Assembly (NCBI RefSeq): GCF_019974135.1
Contig: NZ_AP025017.1
Coordinates: 496,001 to 560,000 of the forward strand
From: Actinomyces capricornis
GTDB lineage: Bacteria > Actinomycetota > Actinomycetes > Actinomycetales > Actinomycetaceae
DNA: 64,000 nucleotides
Direction of reading: 5' to 3'
In this document: positions 8,426-17,610 of the stretch, one piece after another
How the letters are laid out: every line of letters begins with the position of its first letter
Position numbering within the stretch: the first letter of the stretch is position 1
Notes under the pieces: generated by a model
Databases searched by the model: none
What the model saw: only the letters and a program-made list of their open reading frames with translations
What the model was told of the DNA's origin: nothing
Position numbers and translations under genes: made by a program

Positions 8426-9502
8426 TCAGCCCCGCCTGCGGCCCATCAGCCACTCGCGCGCGGCCCCGACCTTGTAGGCGGGCTCGAAGGAGGCCATGTG
8501 CTCCATCTCGGAGACTGGGTTGGCACTCAGCACGGTCCCCTCCTCGAAGGAGACGAACAGGTGGTCCTGGTCCTGGGCGAGCAGCTCCTCAGCCGCTCCC
8601 CGGGTCTGCTCATCGCTCCAGGTGGCGTCCCAGGTGGCCGAGGCGTAGGGCACGGAGGCGGAGTCGAGCAGGGCCCGCACGTCCTCCTGCCCCTGACTGG
8701 CCCTGGAGTCTCCCGCCGCGGCGAAGTACCAGAAGTCCTGGCCGGTCAGCCCCTGGAGCTGGGAGGGGTCCCACTGCCCCGAGACGAGCATGAGGGCGGT
8801 GAAGAGGTCGGCGTGCTGGGCGGCCAGGTACATCACCGTCATGCATCCCATGGACTGGCCGGTGCCGTACACGCGGGCCCTGTCCACGGGGTACTCCTCG
8901 ACCAGGCTCGCCACCAGGCGCTGGGACATCTCCACATAGTCGGTGAGGGTGTAGCCGTCGTGGTCGTCGAGGACCACCTCGGGGTAGGCCGGGACGACGA
9001 CGATGGCCTTGTGCCTGGCCTGCTCGGAGGGCGCCGCCCAGATGAGGGCGCCGTACTGCCCCAGTGGCGCGGTGACCTCCTGACCGGCAAGGCTGGAGTC
9101 GGCGATGTAGAGCACCAGGGGGTAGCTCTCCCCGGAGGCCTCGTAGCCCTCCGGCAGGTAGATGTTGTAGGGCAGGGTCTTGGATGTCTGGGCGTCCTCG
9201 TAGGCGGCCTGCCGGAAGAGGCCGGGCACGGTGGCGGCCAGCTCCTCCAGGGTCGGTGAGGCCGAGGCCTCCATGGTGGCGGCGGGCTCGGTGGCGGCGG
9301 CCCCGGTCCCCGTGGCCCCCTGCGAAGGGCCGGGGGCGGAGGCCGCGGAGGAGGCCGCGGAGGAGGAGCCCTGCCCGCAGGCCGCCAGCGCGGCTGCCGA
9401 GGCCGATGCCAGGGACAGCGCCAGGACGTGACGGCGCGGCGGACGGGAGGGGTGCGGACGGCCATCGGGGAGACCAGGGGCGGAAGGAGTGGAGGTGCTC
9501 AT
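8426..9502 (-). CDS. Tat-type lipoprotein alpha/beta hydrolase, possible siderophore esterase
   Basis: Exported serine hydrolase of 358 residues. The N-terminus has a twin-arginine stretch [12 protein letters not shown] and a lipobox LAAC near residue 41, followed by an Ala/Ser/Pro linker. The catalytic domain starts near residue 105 (NIYLPEGYE) and carries the nucleophile elbow GTGQSMG, resembling PHB-depolymerase or enterochelin-esterase-like hydrolases. It is the last gene of the iron-uptake cluster on the same strand, 112 nt beyond the ATPase, so hydrolysis of an imported or surface-bound ferric siderophore is a reasonable inference. Substrate is not proven; a general peptide or polyester hydrolase remains possible. 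Confidence 0.7.
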   Translation of the reverse strand: MSTSTPSAPGLPDGRPHPSRPPRRHVLALSLASASAAALAACGQGSSSAASSAASAPGPSQGATGTGAAATEPAATMEASASPTLEELAATVPGLFRQAAYEDAQTSKTLPYNIYLPEGYEASGESYPLVLYIADSSLAGQEVTAPLGQYGALIWAAPSEQARHKAIVVVPAYPEVVLDDHDGYTLTDYVEMSQRLVASLVEEYPVDRARVYGTGQSMGCMTVMYLAAQHADLFTALMLVSGQWDPSQLQGLTGQDFWYFAAAGDSRASQGQEDVRALLDSASVPYASATWDATWSDEQTRGAAEELLAQDQDHLFVSFEEGTVLSANPVSEMEHMASFEPAYKVGAAREWLMGRRRG

Positions 9503-9614
9503 GGCCCCGATCCTGCACTGCCCGCCTTATCGTCAGGCCAGCCCTGGCTGTGCCGCATCTGTGAAGGCCTCCCTGGGGGCGGGTCCTCAATGGGCCCTGT
9601 GGGGCGGGGGCGGC

Positions 9615-10373
9615 TCAGGCGTAGTACATGGCCAGGCGCCGGCCATCGACGGTGTGGACGGGGATGGAGCACCCGTAGATGCCCTGGAGCACCTCGGTGT
9701 CCATGATCGTCTCGGGGCCGCCGTGCGCCACCACCCGCCCCTCGCGCAGCGCCAGGATGGAGTCGGCCCAGCAGGAGGCGTAGTTGACGTCGTGCAGGAC
9801 CAGGACCACCGTGCGGCCCAGCTCATCGGCGGCCGCCCGCAGCCGGCGCATCATGGCGGTGGCATGCGTCATGTCCAGGTTGTTGAGGGGCTCATCGAGC
9901 AGGAGGTAGGGGGTGTCCTGGGCCAGCACCATGGCCACGAAGGCCCGCTGGCGCTGGCCGCCGCTCATCTGGTCCAGGCGGCGCTCGGCCAGATCCTCCA
10001 GGTCCATCCAGGCGATGGCCTCCTCCACCGCCTGGCGGTCGGCGTCGGTGGGGCGCCCGCCGTTGTGGGGGAAGCGGCCGAAGGAGACCAGGTCACGCAC
10101 GGTCAGTCGCACGGTCAGGTGGGTCTCCTGGCGCAGGACGGCCATGGTGCGGGCCAACTCGCGGCTGTCGGCCGTGGTCACGTCCAGCCCGCCGACGACG
10201 ACGGTCCCGGCGTCGGCGCCCAGCAGGCGGGCGATGATGGACAGCAGGGTGGACTTGCCGGCCCCGTTGGGGCCGATGAGGCAGGTCACCCCGCCGGCCG
10301 GCAGGTCGACGCTCACGCCGTCCAGCACGAGCTGGTCGCCGTAGCGCTTGGAGACGCGGTCGATGGAGATCAC
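9615..10373 (-). CDS. iron-siderophore ABC transporter, ATPase
   Basis: FepC/FhuC-type ATP-binding subunit, 252 residues. Walker A GPNGAGKST, Q-loop RQETHL, ABC signature MSGGQRQRAFVAM, Walker B YLLLDEPLNNLD and the H-loop LHDVNYA are intact. The GTG at 10373 overlaps the stop of the upstream permease by 4 nt (GTGA), indicating translational coupling, and GGGAGGG lies upstream. A longer open frame to 10787 is out of step with the family. It energises import of ferric siderophore through the two preceding permeases. Confidence 0.92.
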   Translation of the reverse strand: MISIDRVSKRYGDQLVLDGVSVDLPAGGVTCLIGPNGAGKSTLLSIIARLLGADAGTVVVGGLDVTTADSRELARTMAVLRQETHLTVRLTVRDLVSFGRFPHNGGRPTDADRQAVEEAIAWMDLEDLAERRLDQMSGGQRQRAFVAMVLAQDTPYLLLDEPLNNLDMTHATAMMRRLRAAADELGRTVVLVLHDVNYASCWADSILALREGRVVAHGGPETIMDTEVLQGIYGCSIPVHTVDGRRLAMYYA

Positions 10374-11326
10374 TGGCGCTTGCCCTCCCGGATGAGCAGG
10401 ATGATGAGAAGAAGCCCACCGGCCAACTCCACCACCACTGACAGGACGGTGCCCCAGTCCAGCAGGTGCTGGAGGATCGCCTGGCCGCCCACGAGGGTGA
10501 CCATGGCGCACAGCCCCGACATGGGCAGGGTGTAGGCGTGGCGGTGGCTGCCGGCCAGCCGGTAGGCCAGGTGGGCCACCAGGAGGCCGAAGAAGGTGAT
10601 GGGGCCCACCATCGCCGTGGAGACGCAGACCAGCAGGGCGATGACCACCATGGTCCGGCGCACCTCCCGGTCGTAGGCCACCCCCAGGCAGACCGCCGTC
10701 GGGCGGCCCAGCAGCAGGACGTCCAGGGTGCGGCGGCGCCACCACAGCCACGCCGTCAGGACTCCGACCACCCCCGCCCCGGCCCACAGCAGCTCGGTGC
10801 TCACGCCGCTGAAGGAGGCGAAGAGCCGGGACTGCAGGACGAAGAACTCGTTGGGGTCGAGCAGCCGCTGGATGAAGACCACGATGCTGCGCAGCAGGGT
10901 GCCCAGGATGATCCCGGCCAGGACCAGGACGTGGATCTGGCGCCCGGAGCTGAGCAGGGGGACGATGAGCAGCCAGGAGGCGGCCACCATGACGGCGGTG
11001 GTGGCGGCGAACTGGGCCAGGCTGGAGGTGGTGGCCAGCACCTGGCTGCCGGCCAGGGCCACCACGAGGGTCTGGATGAGGGTGTAGACGGCGTCCAGGC
11101 CCATGATCGCCGGGGTGAGGATCCGGTTGGCGGTGATGGTCTGGAAGGCCACGGTGGACACCGCCACCGCCCAGCCCACGATGACCAGCGCCCCCAGGGT
11201 GGGCAGGCGGAAGCGCAGGGCCGAGTGCAGGCTGCGCACGTCATAGCCCATGAACAGGACGGCGAGCGCCAGGGCCAGCAGGACCATGGCCGCCAGGCGC
11301 CAGCCGGGGTGGAGTCGCGCGCTCAT
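10370..11326 (-). CDS. iron-siderophore ABC transporter, permease 2
   Basis: FecCD-family integral membrane permease of 318 residues with about eight to nine hydrophobic segments. Typical features are the LPTLGALVIVGWAVAVSTVAFQ-type first helices, ILTPAIMGLDAVY and the late VGPITFFGLLVAHLAY segment. It starts with ATG overlapping the stop of permease 1 (ATGA) and ends overlapping the ATPase start, so the three genes form one coupled unit. Together with permease 1 it forms the heterodimeric channel. Confidence 0.9.
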   Translation of the reverse strand: MSARLHPGWRLAAMVLLALALAVLFMGYDVRSLHSALRFRLPTLGALVIVGWAVAVSTVAFQTITANRILTPAIMGLDAVYTLIQTLVVALAGSQVLATTSSLAQFAATTAVMVAASWLLIVPLLSSGRQIHVLVLAGIILGTLLRSIVVFIQRLLDPNEFFVLQSRLFASFSGVSTELLWAGAGVVGVLTAWLWWRRRTLDVLLLGRPTAVCLGVAYDREVRRTMVVIALLVCVSTAMVGPITFFGLLVAHLAYRLAGSHRHAYTLPMSGLCAMVTLVGGQAILQHLLDWGTVLSVVVELAGGLLLIILLIREGKRQ

Positions 11327-12387
11327 CGGGTCCCCCGCAGCAGCAGCAGGAGGAAGAGCAGGGAGCCGACGACGCCCATGATGACCCCCACGGAGATCTC
11401 GTAGGGCTGGCGCACGAGCCTGCCGATGACATCGCAGCCCAGGACCATGATGGCCCCGCCCAGTGCCACCCACGGCAGGGAGCGGCGCAGGTGGTCCCCC
11501 ACGATGAGGGAGACGATGTTGGGCACCACCAGCCCCAGGAAGGGCAGGGCGCCCACGACGACGACGCTCACGGCGCTGGTCACCGCAACGATGGCCAGCC
11601 CCAGGGCCATGGTGCGATCGTAGGCCAGTCCCAGGCCCACGGCGTGGTCGCGGCCCAGGCCGGCCAGGGTGAGGCGGTCCGCGGCCAGCCAGGTGATGAG
11701 CGCGACGAGGCCCACCCCCCACAGCAGCTCGTAGCGCCCCGCCACGATGCCCGACAGGTCGCCATTGGTCCAGGTGCCCAGGGTCTGCATGAGGTCCAGG
11801 CGCCAGGCCACGAAGGTGGTCGCGGCCTCCACCACGGAGGCCAGCATGATCCCCACCAGGGGGACGAGGACGTCGTCGGGCCGGTGGGTGGGCAGGCGGC
11901 GCAGGAGCCACAGGAAGAGGGCCGAGCCCACCATCGCGCTGAGCGCGCCGATGGCCATCTTGGTGGCCACGGGGGCCGCAGGGGCCAGGACGGTGGCGGC
12001 CAGGATGCCGGCGGTGGCGAACTGCACGGTACCGGTGGTCGAGGGCGCCACGAAGCGGTTGCGCACGAGCAGCTGCATGAGGGCCCCGGCCATCGCCAGC
12101 GCCGCCCCGGCCAGGGCCGCGGCCGCGGTGCGCGGGATGCGCGAGACGACGACGATGCGGGCGTCGCGCCCCGAGGCGCCGCCGCCCAGGAGCCCCTCCA
12201 GGGAGATCTGCGCGGCGCCCACGGACAGTGAGGCGAGGATGAGGACGACGAGGAGCACCACCATGGCCGCCATGAGCAGGGCCTTGCGCTGCGCGCTCCC
12301 GGCGGGCGCCGGGCCCGCGGGCGAGGACGCTCGCGGGCCCGGCGCTGGGGCTGCGGGAGGGTGGGCCACCGGCAGCGGCGCGGTCAT
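11323..12387 (-). CDS. iron-siderophore ABC transporter, permease 1
   Basis: FecCD-family permease, 354 residues, with an extended Pro/Ala-rich cytoplasmic N-terminus of about 35 residues before the first helix (ALLMAAMVVLLVVLILASLS). Family motifs include SRIPRTAAAALAGAALAMAG and VVGALPFLGLVVPNIVS. The ATG at 12387 overlaps the TGA of the binding-protein gene, and the 3' end overlaps permease 2. It pairs with permease 2 as the membrane channel. Confidence 0.9.
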   Translation of the reverse strand: MTAPLPVAHPPAAPAPGPRASSPAGPAPAGSAQRKALLMAAMVVLLVVLILASLSVGAAQISLEGLLGGGASGRDARIVVVSRIPRTAAAALAGAALAMAGALMQLLVRNRFVAPSTTGTVQFATAGILAATVLAPAAPVATKMAIGALSAMVGSALFLWLLRRLPTHRPDDVLVPLVGIMLASVVEAATTFVAWRLDLMQTLGTWTNGDLSGIVAGRYELLWGVGLVALITWLAADRLTLAGLGRDHAVGLGLAYDRTMALGLAIVAVTSAVSVVVVGALPFLGLVVPNIVSLIVGDHLRRSLPWVALGGAIMVLGCDVIGRLVRQPYEISVGVIMGVVGSLLFLLLLLRGTR

Positions 12388-13433
12388 GCCTTGATGGCGG
12401 TGGCGATCTCGTCGACCATGGCCGGGGCGTTGTGCAGGCCCGCGCCGATGATGTACCAGCGCTCGCCGTCGAGGTAGACCACCTGGTTCTTGGTCCAGGC
12501 GGTGGTGGAGGTGACCAGCTCGGTGTTGAGGACCTCCTTGGCGGCCTTGCCGGACTCGCCGATGGCGGCGTCGCGGTCCACGACGAAGAGCCAGTCGGGG
12601 TTGGCCTGGTTGATGCGCTCGAAGGAGAGGGCCTCGCCGTGGACCTCGGGCTTGAGGTCCGGGATCGCGGGGGCCACCCCCAGGTCGTCGTGGATGAGGC
12701 CGAAGCGCGATCCCGGGCCGTAGGCGGTGACCTCCCCGCCGCTGGTGAGCAGGATGAGGCCCTTGCCGATGGTGGAGGCCGTGGTCTTGGTCTGCTCGAC
12801 CTTGGCCTTGTAGGCGTCCAGCTCCTGGGTGGCCTTGGCCGGGAGCCCGAAGACCTTGCCCAGCAGCTCGGAGCCAGTGGTCAGGCGCTCGGAGAAGGCG
12901 GTGCCGCGGCCCCCGGGCATGAGCAGGGCGGTGAAGCTCTGGGAGATGGACTCGTAGGTGTCGGCCGAGCGGCCGCCGACGATGACCAGGTCCGGCCCTA
13001 GGGCGTCGATCTTCTCCTCGGAGGGCTCCTGGAAGCTGCCCACGATCTCGGCCGAGGGGAAGTGCTCGGCCAGGGTGGAGGGCAGCTTGTCGCCATTGGC
13101 CACGACGCCGACGACCCGGTCGGCCACCCCCAGGGCCACCAGGGTATCCAGGGCGGTGACGTCCAGGACGACGACCTTCTCCGGCAGCTTCTCGATGGTC
13201 ATCTCGCCCTTGCCGTCGGTGACGGTCACCGGGAAGGCGCCGGCGTCCGGGCCCGCCGCAGGGGCACTGGCCCCGCTGCTGGGCGCGGCGGAGCCGCTCG
13301 TGGCGGGGGCTCCCTGCGTCTGCCCGGCAGAGGCGGAGGCGCCCGAGCCCGAGGAGCCGCCGGAGGAGCAGGCGGCGAGAGCGGCCAGGGTGCCCGCGGA
13401 GGCCAGGGAGAGGAAGGATCGGCGAGTGGTCAT
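12384..13433 (-). CDS. iron-siderophore substrate-binding lipoprotein
   Basis: FepB/FatB-like periplasmic-binding-fold protein, 349 residues, first gene of the operon. The N-terminus MTTRRSFLSLASAG has a twin-arginine pattern and the lipobox LAACS near residues 20-24. A Ser/Gly/Ala-rich linker leads into the binding domain (VTVTDGKGEMTIEKLPEKVV). It captures the ferric siderophore at the outer face of the membrane and delivers it to the permeases. The ATG at 13433 follows AAGGAG with 4-nt spacing. Expression is probably iron-repressed through the box at 13482-13500. Confidence 0.92.
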   Translation of the reverse strand: MTTRRSFLSLASAGTLAALAACSSGGSSGSGASASAGQTQGAPATSGSAAPSSGASAPAAGPDAGAFPVTVTDGKGEMTIEKLPEKVVVLDVTALDTLVALGVADRVVGVVANGDKLPSTLAEHFPSAEIVGSFQEPSEEKIDALGPDLVIVGGRSADTYESISQSFTALLMPGGRGTAFSERLTTGSELLGKVFGLPAKATQELDAYKAKVEQTKTTASTIGKGLILLTSGGEVTAYGPGSRFGLIHDDLGVAPAIPDLKPEVHGEALSFERINQANPDWLFVVDRDAAIGESGKAAKEVLNTELVTSTTAWTKNQVVYLDGERWYIIGAGLHNAPAMVDEIATAIKA

Positions 13434-13481
13434 GGTGCTCCTTGATGTGGGTGGAGGCGCTGGGACGCACCCCATTTTTCA

Positions 13482-13500
13482 CAAGGTTAGCCTTACATAA
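13482..13500 (-). promoter_or_regulatory. DtxR/IdeR-like iron box
   Basis: Read on the minus strand, TTATGTAAGGCTAACCTTG matches the DtxR consensus TTAGGTTAGGCTAACCTAA at 15 of 19 positions by hand alignment. It ends about 50 nt before the binding-protein start, where a repressor would cover the promoter. This predicts Fe(II)-dependent repression of the whole transporter operon. Confidence 0.8.
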
Positions 13501-13592
13501 CTCTGCCGTGATCTGCTATGTGATGCATACGACCACCGCGGGAGCAAGGGTGGGCGCGCCTGGCGATTACGCTCCCGGGCCTGCGCCCTGGT

Positions 13593-13598
13593 AGAGTC
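13593..13598 (+). promoter_or_regulatory. -10 element of the tRNA gene
   Basis: TAGAGT, ending 9 nt before the first tRNA base. No clear -35 was found. Confidence 0.4.
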
Positions 13599-13607
13599 CC
13601 GACCCGG

Positions 13608-13680
13608 GCCCCGGTAGCTCAGTGGATAGAGCGTCTGCCTCCGGAGCAGAAGGTCGCAGGTTCGAATCCTGTCCGGGGCA
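13608..13680 (+). tRNA. tRNA-Arg (anticodon CCG)
   Basis: 73-nt cloverleaf. The acceptor arms GCCCCGG and CCGGGGC pair fully with discriminator A. The D-arm is AGCTC-AGTGGATA-GAGC, and the anticodon stem TCTGC/GCAGA surrounds loop CTCCGGA, giving anticodon CCG for CGG codons. The T-arm is GCAGG-TTCGAAT-CCTGT. CCA is not encoded. CGG is a common arginine codon in this GC-rich genome. Confidence 0.97.
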
Positions 13681-13688
13681 CGGCCCCG

Positions 13689-13717
13689 AGCCCCCGCCAC
13701 CACCCGTGGCGGGGGCT
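13689..13717. terminator. hairpin after tRNA-Arg and the phosphodiesterase gene
   Basis: AGCCCCCGCCAC, a 5-base loop, and GTGGCGGGGGCT form a perfect 12-bp stem 8 nt after the tRNA. It can also stop transcripts from the convergent minus-strand gene ending at 13870. Confidence 0.8.
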
Positions 13718-13869
13718 TCGTCGATCCGAGGAGCCGCGACAGCCCCAGCACGTCACCGGCCCTGGACGGCACATGGCAGGGCTGCTACCGCATGACGGGC
13801 ATGAGGCACCGCCGATGCGCCGACATCCCCTGCGTTCCGCCGCTGAGCCCTGCTCAGTGCGGGTCGGCC

Positions 13870-14616
13870 TCAGGCGGCCAGGACCTTCGTAGCCAGGGTG
13901 GGCACGTCGGTCATGATGGCGTCGACGTTGAGGGCGGCCAGGCGCCGCATCCGCTCGGGGCTGTCCACGGTCCACACATGGACCTCCAGGCCCTCGCGGT
14001 GCGCGGCCGCCACGAAGCGCCGGGTGACGATGGGCACGCCCCGGTAGGACTCGGGGACCTGGACCGCGTCCACCCGGCCGCGCGTCCAGCCCCAGCGGGT
14101 GTGCGGCAGCGGCAGGGCCGCCTCGCTGAGCAGCATGAGGCCCATGACGTCCCCCACTCCCAGGGAGGTGGTGGCCCGGGGCTCCTGACGGCGCAGCACG
14201 GCCAGGCGGCGGGCCGAGAAGGAGGCGAAGCGCACCCGCCCCAGGGCCTCGGCGTCGCGCACGGTCTGCAGGGCGCCCTGGACGACACCGGAGGCCTTGA
14301 GGTCGACGTTGAAGCGCAGGCCGGGATGGAGCTCCAGCGCATCGGAGAGGCGCACGAAGCCGCGCCCGTCGCCGGCATCGAGGTCGGCCAGCTCGGCCCA
14401 CATGACCTCATCGATCCTGCGGGGGTCGCCCGAGGCGCGCCGCAGGTCCTCGTCGTGGGCCAGGACGACGACGCCGTCGGCGGTGGCCCGCAGGTCGGTC
14501 TCCATCCACCCCAGGCCCAGCTTGGAGACGTGCTCCACTGCGCTCCAGGTGTTCTCGGGGACCTCGCGGCCTCCCCCGCGATGTGCGATGACGGCCGGAC
14601 GTCGTGTACGTGCCAC
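13870..14616 (-). CDS. glycerophosphodiester phosphodiesterase
   Basis: GDPD-family TIM-barrel hydrolase of 248 residues; it releases glycerol-3-phosphate from glycerophosphodiesters. The catalytic signature is VIAHRGGGREVPENT (HRG plus the downstream E/N), METDLRATADGVVVLAHDE carries the metal-binding E-D and catalytic H, and the barrel closes with VHVWTVDS and DAIMTDVP. No signal peptide, so it is cytoplasmic. The GTG at 14616 is preceded by GAGAGG about 9 nt away. It starts 27 nt after the M23 peptidase gene on the same strand and may be co-transcribed with it. Confidence 0.9.
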   Translation of the reverse strand: MARTRRPAVIAHRGGGREVPENTWSAVEHVSKLGLGWMETDLRATADGVVVLAHDEDLRRASGDPRRIDEVMWAELADLDAGDGRGFVRLSDALELHPGLRFNVDLKASGVVQGALQTVRDAEALGRVRFASFSARRLAVLRRQEPRATTSLGVGDVMGLMLLSEAALPLPHTRWGWTRGRVDAVQVPESYRGVPIVTRRFVAAAHREGLEVHVWTVDSPERMRRLAALNVDAIMTDVPTLATKVLAA

Positions 14617-14643
14617 GGTTAGGTGCCTCTCAGGAATGGGGAT

Positions 14644-17535
14644 TCAGGAGCAGTTGGTGGTCAGCTCAACGGCGTTGTGCTCCTTGAGCCAGCCCCACGG
14701 TTCAACGGTGGACTCATCGGCGGTGTCATCGGCGGTGCGGACCTCGAAGTGGAGGTGGGGGCCCGAGGAGCGGCCGGTGTTGCCCACACCGGCGATGAGC
14801 TGGCCGGCGGTGACGGTGTCCCCGGCCTTGACGTAGATGCCGTCCTCGTACATGTGCAGGTAGCTGGTGTACCAGACCTTGCCATCGACCTCGTGCTTGA
14901 TGGTGACGGTGCCGGTGCCGTCGACCATGCCCGCCGTGGTCACGGTACCGGCGGCCACGGCGTAGATCGCGGTTCCCACGGGGGCCGACAGGTCCTGGCC
15001 GGCGTGGAGCTTGAGGTAGCCCAGGGTGGGGTGGATGCGGTAGCCGTACTCCGAGGAGATCGTGTAGGTGTCCGGGAGCATGGGGTAGAACAGCTCCGGG
15101 GCGGAGTTGAAGGCGCTGGTGTCGCCCGAGGCGCCCGTCACCGAGGAGCAGGTCTTGGCGGCGTTCTGGTAGGCCTCGCGGATGCGGGCCAGGGTAGCGG
15201 CATCGGGAACATTGGACAGGTCCTCGCCGCCCTCCTCATCCAGGTCGGCATCCGAGCCCAGGACGGCGGCCGCCACGGAGGAGGGCCGGGAGCTGGCCTG
15301 CGGGGAGGCCTCGTTCAAGGACTGGGAGAACCCGCCGGTGCTGGCCAGGGCGGCGTTGGTCAGCTGGCCGCTGACCGGGGCGATGACGGTGGCCACGGCC
15401 AGCGTGACCAGGACGGCGGTGCGCCCCAGGACGCTGGCGCTGCGGCGCCCCGGGGAGGGGCGTGCCGGGGTGGGTCGGCGGCTGCCGCGGACGGGGCGCG
15501 AGCCCGCACCGCTCAGGCCGAAGGACTCGCCCCGGACGGTGTCCGCGCCCTCCTGGGCGCGGTCGTCCTGGGCGCGGCTGCGGGCCTTTCGGCTCATGCG
15601 GCGGATCTCGGGGACCTGGAGGGTGTCAGCGCTGCGGAACTCCTCCAGCTCGCGGGAGAAGCGCAGCTCGCGACCGCCCATGCTGGCAGCCTCGGCGGCG
15701 CCTGCCGCCACCTCGGCCGGGCTGGGCGACGCAGCACTCCGGCCGGCCTGCCGTTGCGGGCTGCTCACCACGGCCATCGCCGCCGCCCCGCGGCTCCGAG
15801 CCGCCCCAGCGTCGTCAGTGGCCCTCCCGCCAGTGAGCCTCCCGGCGATGGCCCGCTCGGCCCTGGCCGCCTCGGGGGCGGCCTCATCGGCGCGCGCCCC
15901 GGCACCACCGGCGGGCCCCTGGGCCCGGGCGGGCGTGGGCGGCTGGGCGGACTGCGCCTGCGGGCCGCGGGCCGACTGGTGAGCCGGTGCGCCTGCGGCC
16001 GCGATGGCGATGGGCTTCCAGCTCAGGCCTGCGGCCGTGGCGGAGTCCCAGGAACGATCAGCGTCGGACCCGTCGGCATCCTGCGATTGGGCGGCCGGCG
16101 TCGGCCCGACCGGGGGGCCCGATGATCGGGCCGCACCGGGCACGGATACGGCGCAGGCCTCTGAGGCGGTCTCGCCTGAGGCGGCCTCCGCCTGCCAGTC
16201 CCGCCCGGTGGCGGCCCGCCCCGCATGCCCGACCGTGGCGCCGGCTCCCAGGGTGCGGGCCCGTCCGGCGCGCGGGGTGGTGGGCTCGGGGCCCCCGGAG
16301 CCGGTGGCGGACGAACCGGGGGATGCGGCTCCATGAGGGGCCTGACGTGCAGGCGTCGCGGCGGAGCCGCCGGACTGGGCCAGGAGGGCGGCATCCAGCG
16401 AGGCATCGAGGGCGGCGCGGGAGCCCCGGGCACGACGGGATCGACGCGCCCGGGCGGGGACCGAGGGTCCGCCCCCGGGCACCTCATGGGCGGCCGGGGC
16501 CGCAGTGCCGGAGGAGGCCGGGGCGGCCGACGGCGCCGATGCCGAACGCTCCCAGGCACCGGGAGCAGCCGGTGGGGCGGAGGCGTGCGAGGTGGGGGCC
16601 TGCGGCGCCCGGCCCTGCGGAGCACCAGTGGCCACCGAGGCCCGCGGCTCCGATGACCACGGCGCCGAGGACTGGGGCGCTGAGGCCTGGGACGTCGTCG
16701 GCCTCGACGCCGAGGACTGGGGCGCCGGGCTCGGGGAGGCGGGCTGGGGGGCGCGGCCCTGAGGATCCGAGGACTGGTGGGCCGCGGCCACCGCGGAGCC
16801 GACCTGCTGGAGGCGGCGCGAGCGCAGGGTCACAGCCGCCTCAGCCGCGGAGCCCCCCGAGGGCGGGCGCGCGCCACTCAGGGCATGGCCGCCGCCCCCG
16901 GCCGACAGGGAGTCTGACGGGGCGGCCGACCAGCTCTGCGCCCACCGGCGGTCCCCGCCCTGGCGCCCACTCCGGGCCGCTGGCGCCGCCTGGGCCGAAC
17001 CTGGCCCCGGGGCGGCACCGGGAGTGGTGCCCGCCGGGCCATCGGTTGCCGCAGGCCCTGCTCCGGCACCTGCCGACAGGCGCCGACGGGCCATGCGGGT
17101 CATCGGCACCGCACCGGCGCCGTCTCCAGCCTGTGAGCCGAGGGGGGCTGAGCCGATGGGTCCGGCCGGTCCCTCCGCGGTGGAGGGGAGGGACATCGTC
17201 GGCCTGGCCGACTGGGCAGCCGGGGCGGATGAGGCGGATGAGTCGGCGCTGTGACGGCCGCGGCGCTGCACAGGCTGCGAGGCCGGGGGCACAGCGGTCT
17301 GGCCCAGCAGGGCGCTGGCGGCCTCGGCCTCGGTGAGCCGGTGACCGCGGGGCTCGGCCGAGCGGCGGGCGGAGGGGCTGGCCGTATCGGCGGGCCGCTC
17401 AGCGGGCGCCGAGGGAATCGCCGAGGCGGGTTCGGGAGGCTTGGACGCAGCCTGGGCGCCAGTGCGGAGCTGAGCGGCCGCTGCGGCTCGCTCAGCCTCT
17501 CGACGCTGGCGTCGACTCATCGGCTGTGTGGTCAC
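14644..17535 (-). CDS. membrane-anchored M23 peptidoglycan endopeptidase with long disordered N-terminus
   Basis: 963-residue cell-wall hydrolase. The first 690 or so residues are Ala/Pro/Ser/Gly/Arg-rich, predicted disordered and cytoplasmic. One transmembrane segment follows (LGRTAVLVTLAVATVIAPV, near residue 710), then a short linker and a C-terminal M23 (LytM) domain. Zinc ligands are visible in LKLHAGQD (H and D near 844-848) and GPHLHFEV (HxH near 929), so the enzyme is probably active outside the membrane. Two Cys flank the domain. I prefer GTG 17535, which follows GGAGG with 8-nt spacing; ATG 17550 and ATG 17520 are alternatives. The huge intrinsically disordered cytosolic part is far beyond the usual 300-400 residue length. 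Confidence 0.85.
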   Translation of the reverse strand: MTTQPMSRRQRREAERAAAAAQLRTGAQAASKPPEPASAIPSAPAERPADTASPSARRSAEPRGHRLTEAEAASALLGQTAVPPASQPVQRRGRHSADSSASSAPAAQSARPTMSLPSTAEGPAGPIGSAPLGSQAGDGAGAVPMTRMARRRLSAGAGAGPAATDGPAGTTPGAAPGPGSAQAAPAARSGRQGGDRRWAQSWSAAPSDSLSAGGGGHALSGARPPSGGSAAEAAVTLRSRRLQQVGSAVAAAHQSSDPQGRAPQPASPSPAPQSSASRPTTSQASAPQSSAPWSSEPRASVATGAPQGRAPQAPTSHASAPPAAPGAWERSASAPSAAPASSGTAAPAAHEVPGGGPSVPARARRSRRARGSRAALDASLDAALLAQSGGSAATPARQAPHGAASPGSSATGSGGPEPTTPRAGRARTLGAGATVGHAGRAATGRDWQAEAASGETASEACAVSVPGAARSSGPPVGPTPAAQSQDADGSDADRSWDSATAAGLSWKPIAIAAAGAPAHQSARGPQAQSAQPPTPARAQGPAGGAGARADEAAPEAARAERAIAGRLTGGRATDDAGAARSRGAAAMAVVSSPQRQAGRSAASPSPAEVAAGAAEAASMGGRELRFSRELEEFRSADTLQVPEIRRMSRKARSRAQDDRAQEGADTVRGESFGLSGAGSRPVRGSRRPTPARPSPGRRSASVLGRTAVLVTLAVATVIAPVSGQLTNAALASTGGFSQSLNEASPQASSRPSSVAAAVLGSDADLDEEGGEDLSNVPDAATLARIREAYQNAAKTCSSVTGASGDTSAFNSAPELFYPMLPDTYTISSEYGYRIHPTLGYLKLHAGQDLSAPVGTAIYAVAAGTVTTAGMVDGTGTVTIKHEVDGKVWYTSYLHMYEDGIYVKAGDTVTAGQLIAGVGNTGRSSGPHLHFEVRTADDTADESTVEPWGWLKEHNAVELTTNCS

Positions 17536-17610
17536 GCTGTCGGCCTCCATGCGGCTGGTAGATCCCTCGCTCAGGCGGCGAGTTGTCGATTGCCCCTCAT
17601 AACAATAGAA

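Noticed and set aside
4975..8793. 1272-codon plus-strand frame opposite lysA and argS
   Set aside because: It spans two well-supported minus-strand genes and their gap, and its translation has no recognisable domain.
13619..14401. 260-codon minus frame running through tRNA-Arg and the phosphodiesterase gene
   Set aside because: It crosses a clear tRNA and a perfect terminator and is out of frame with the real enzyme.
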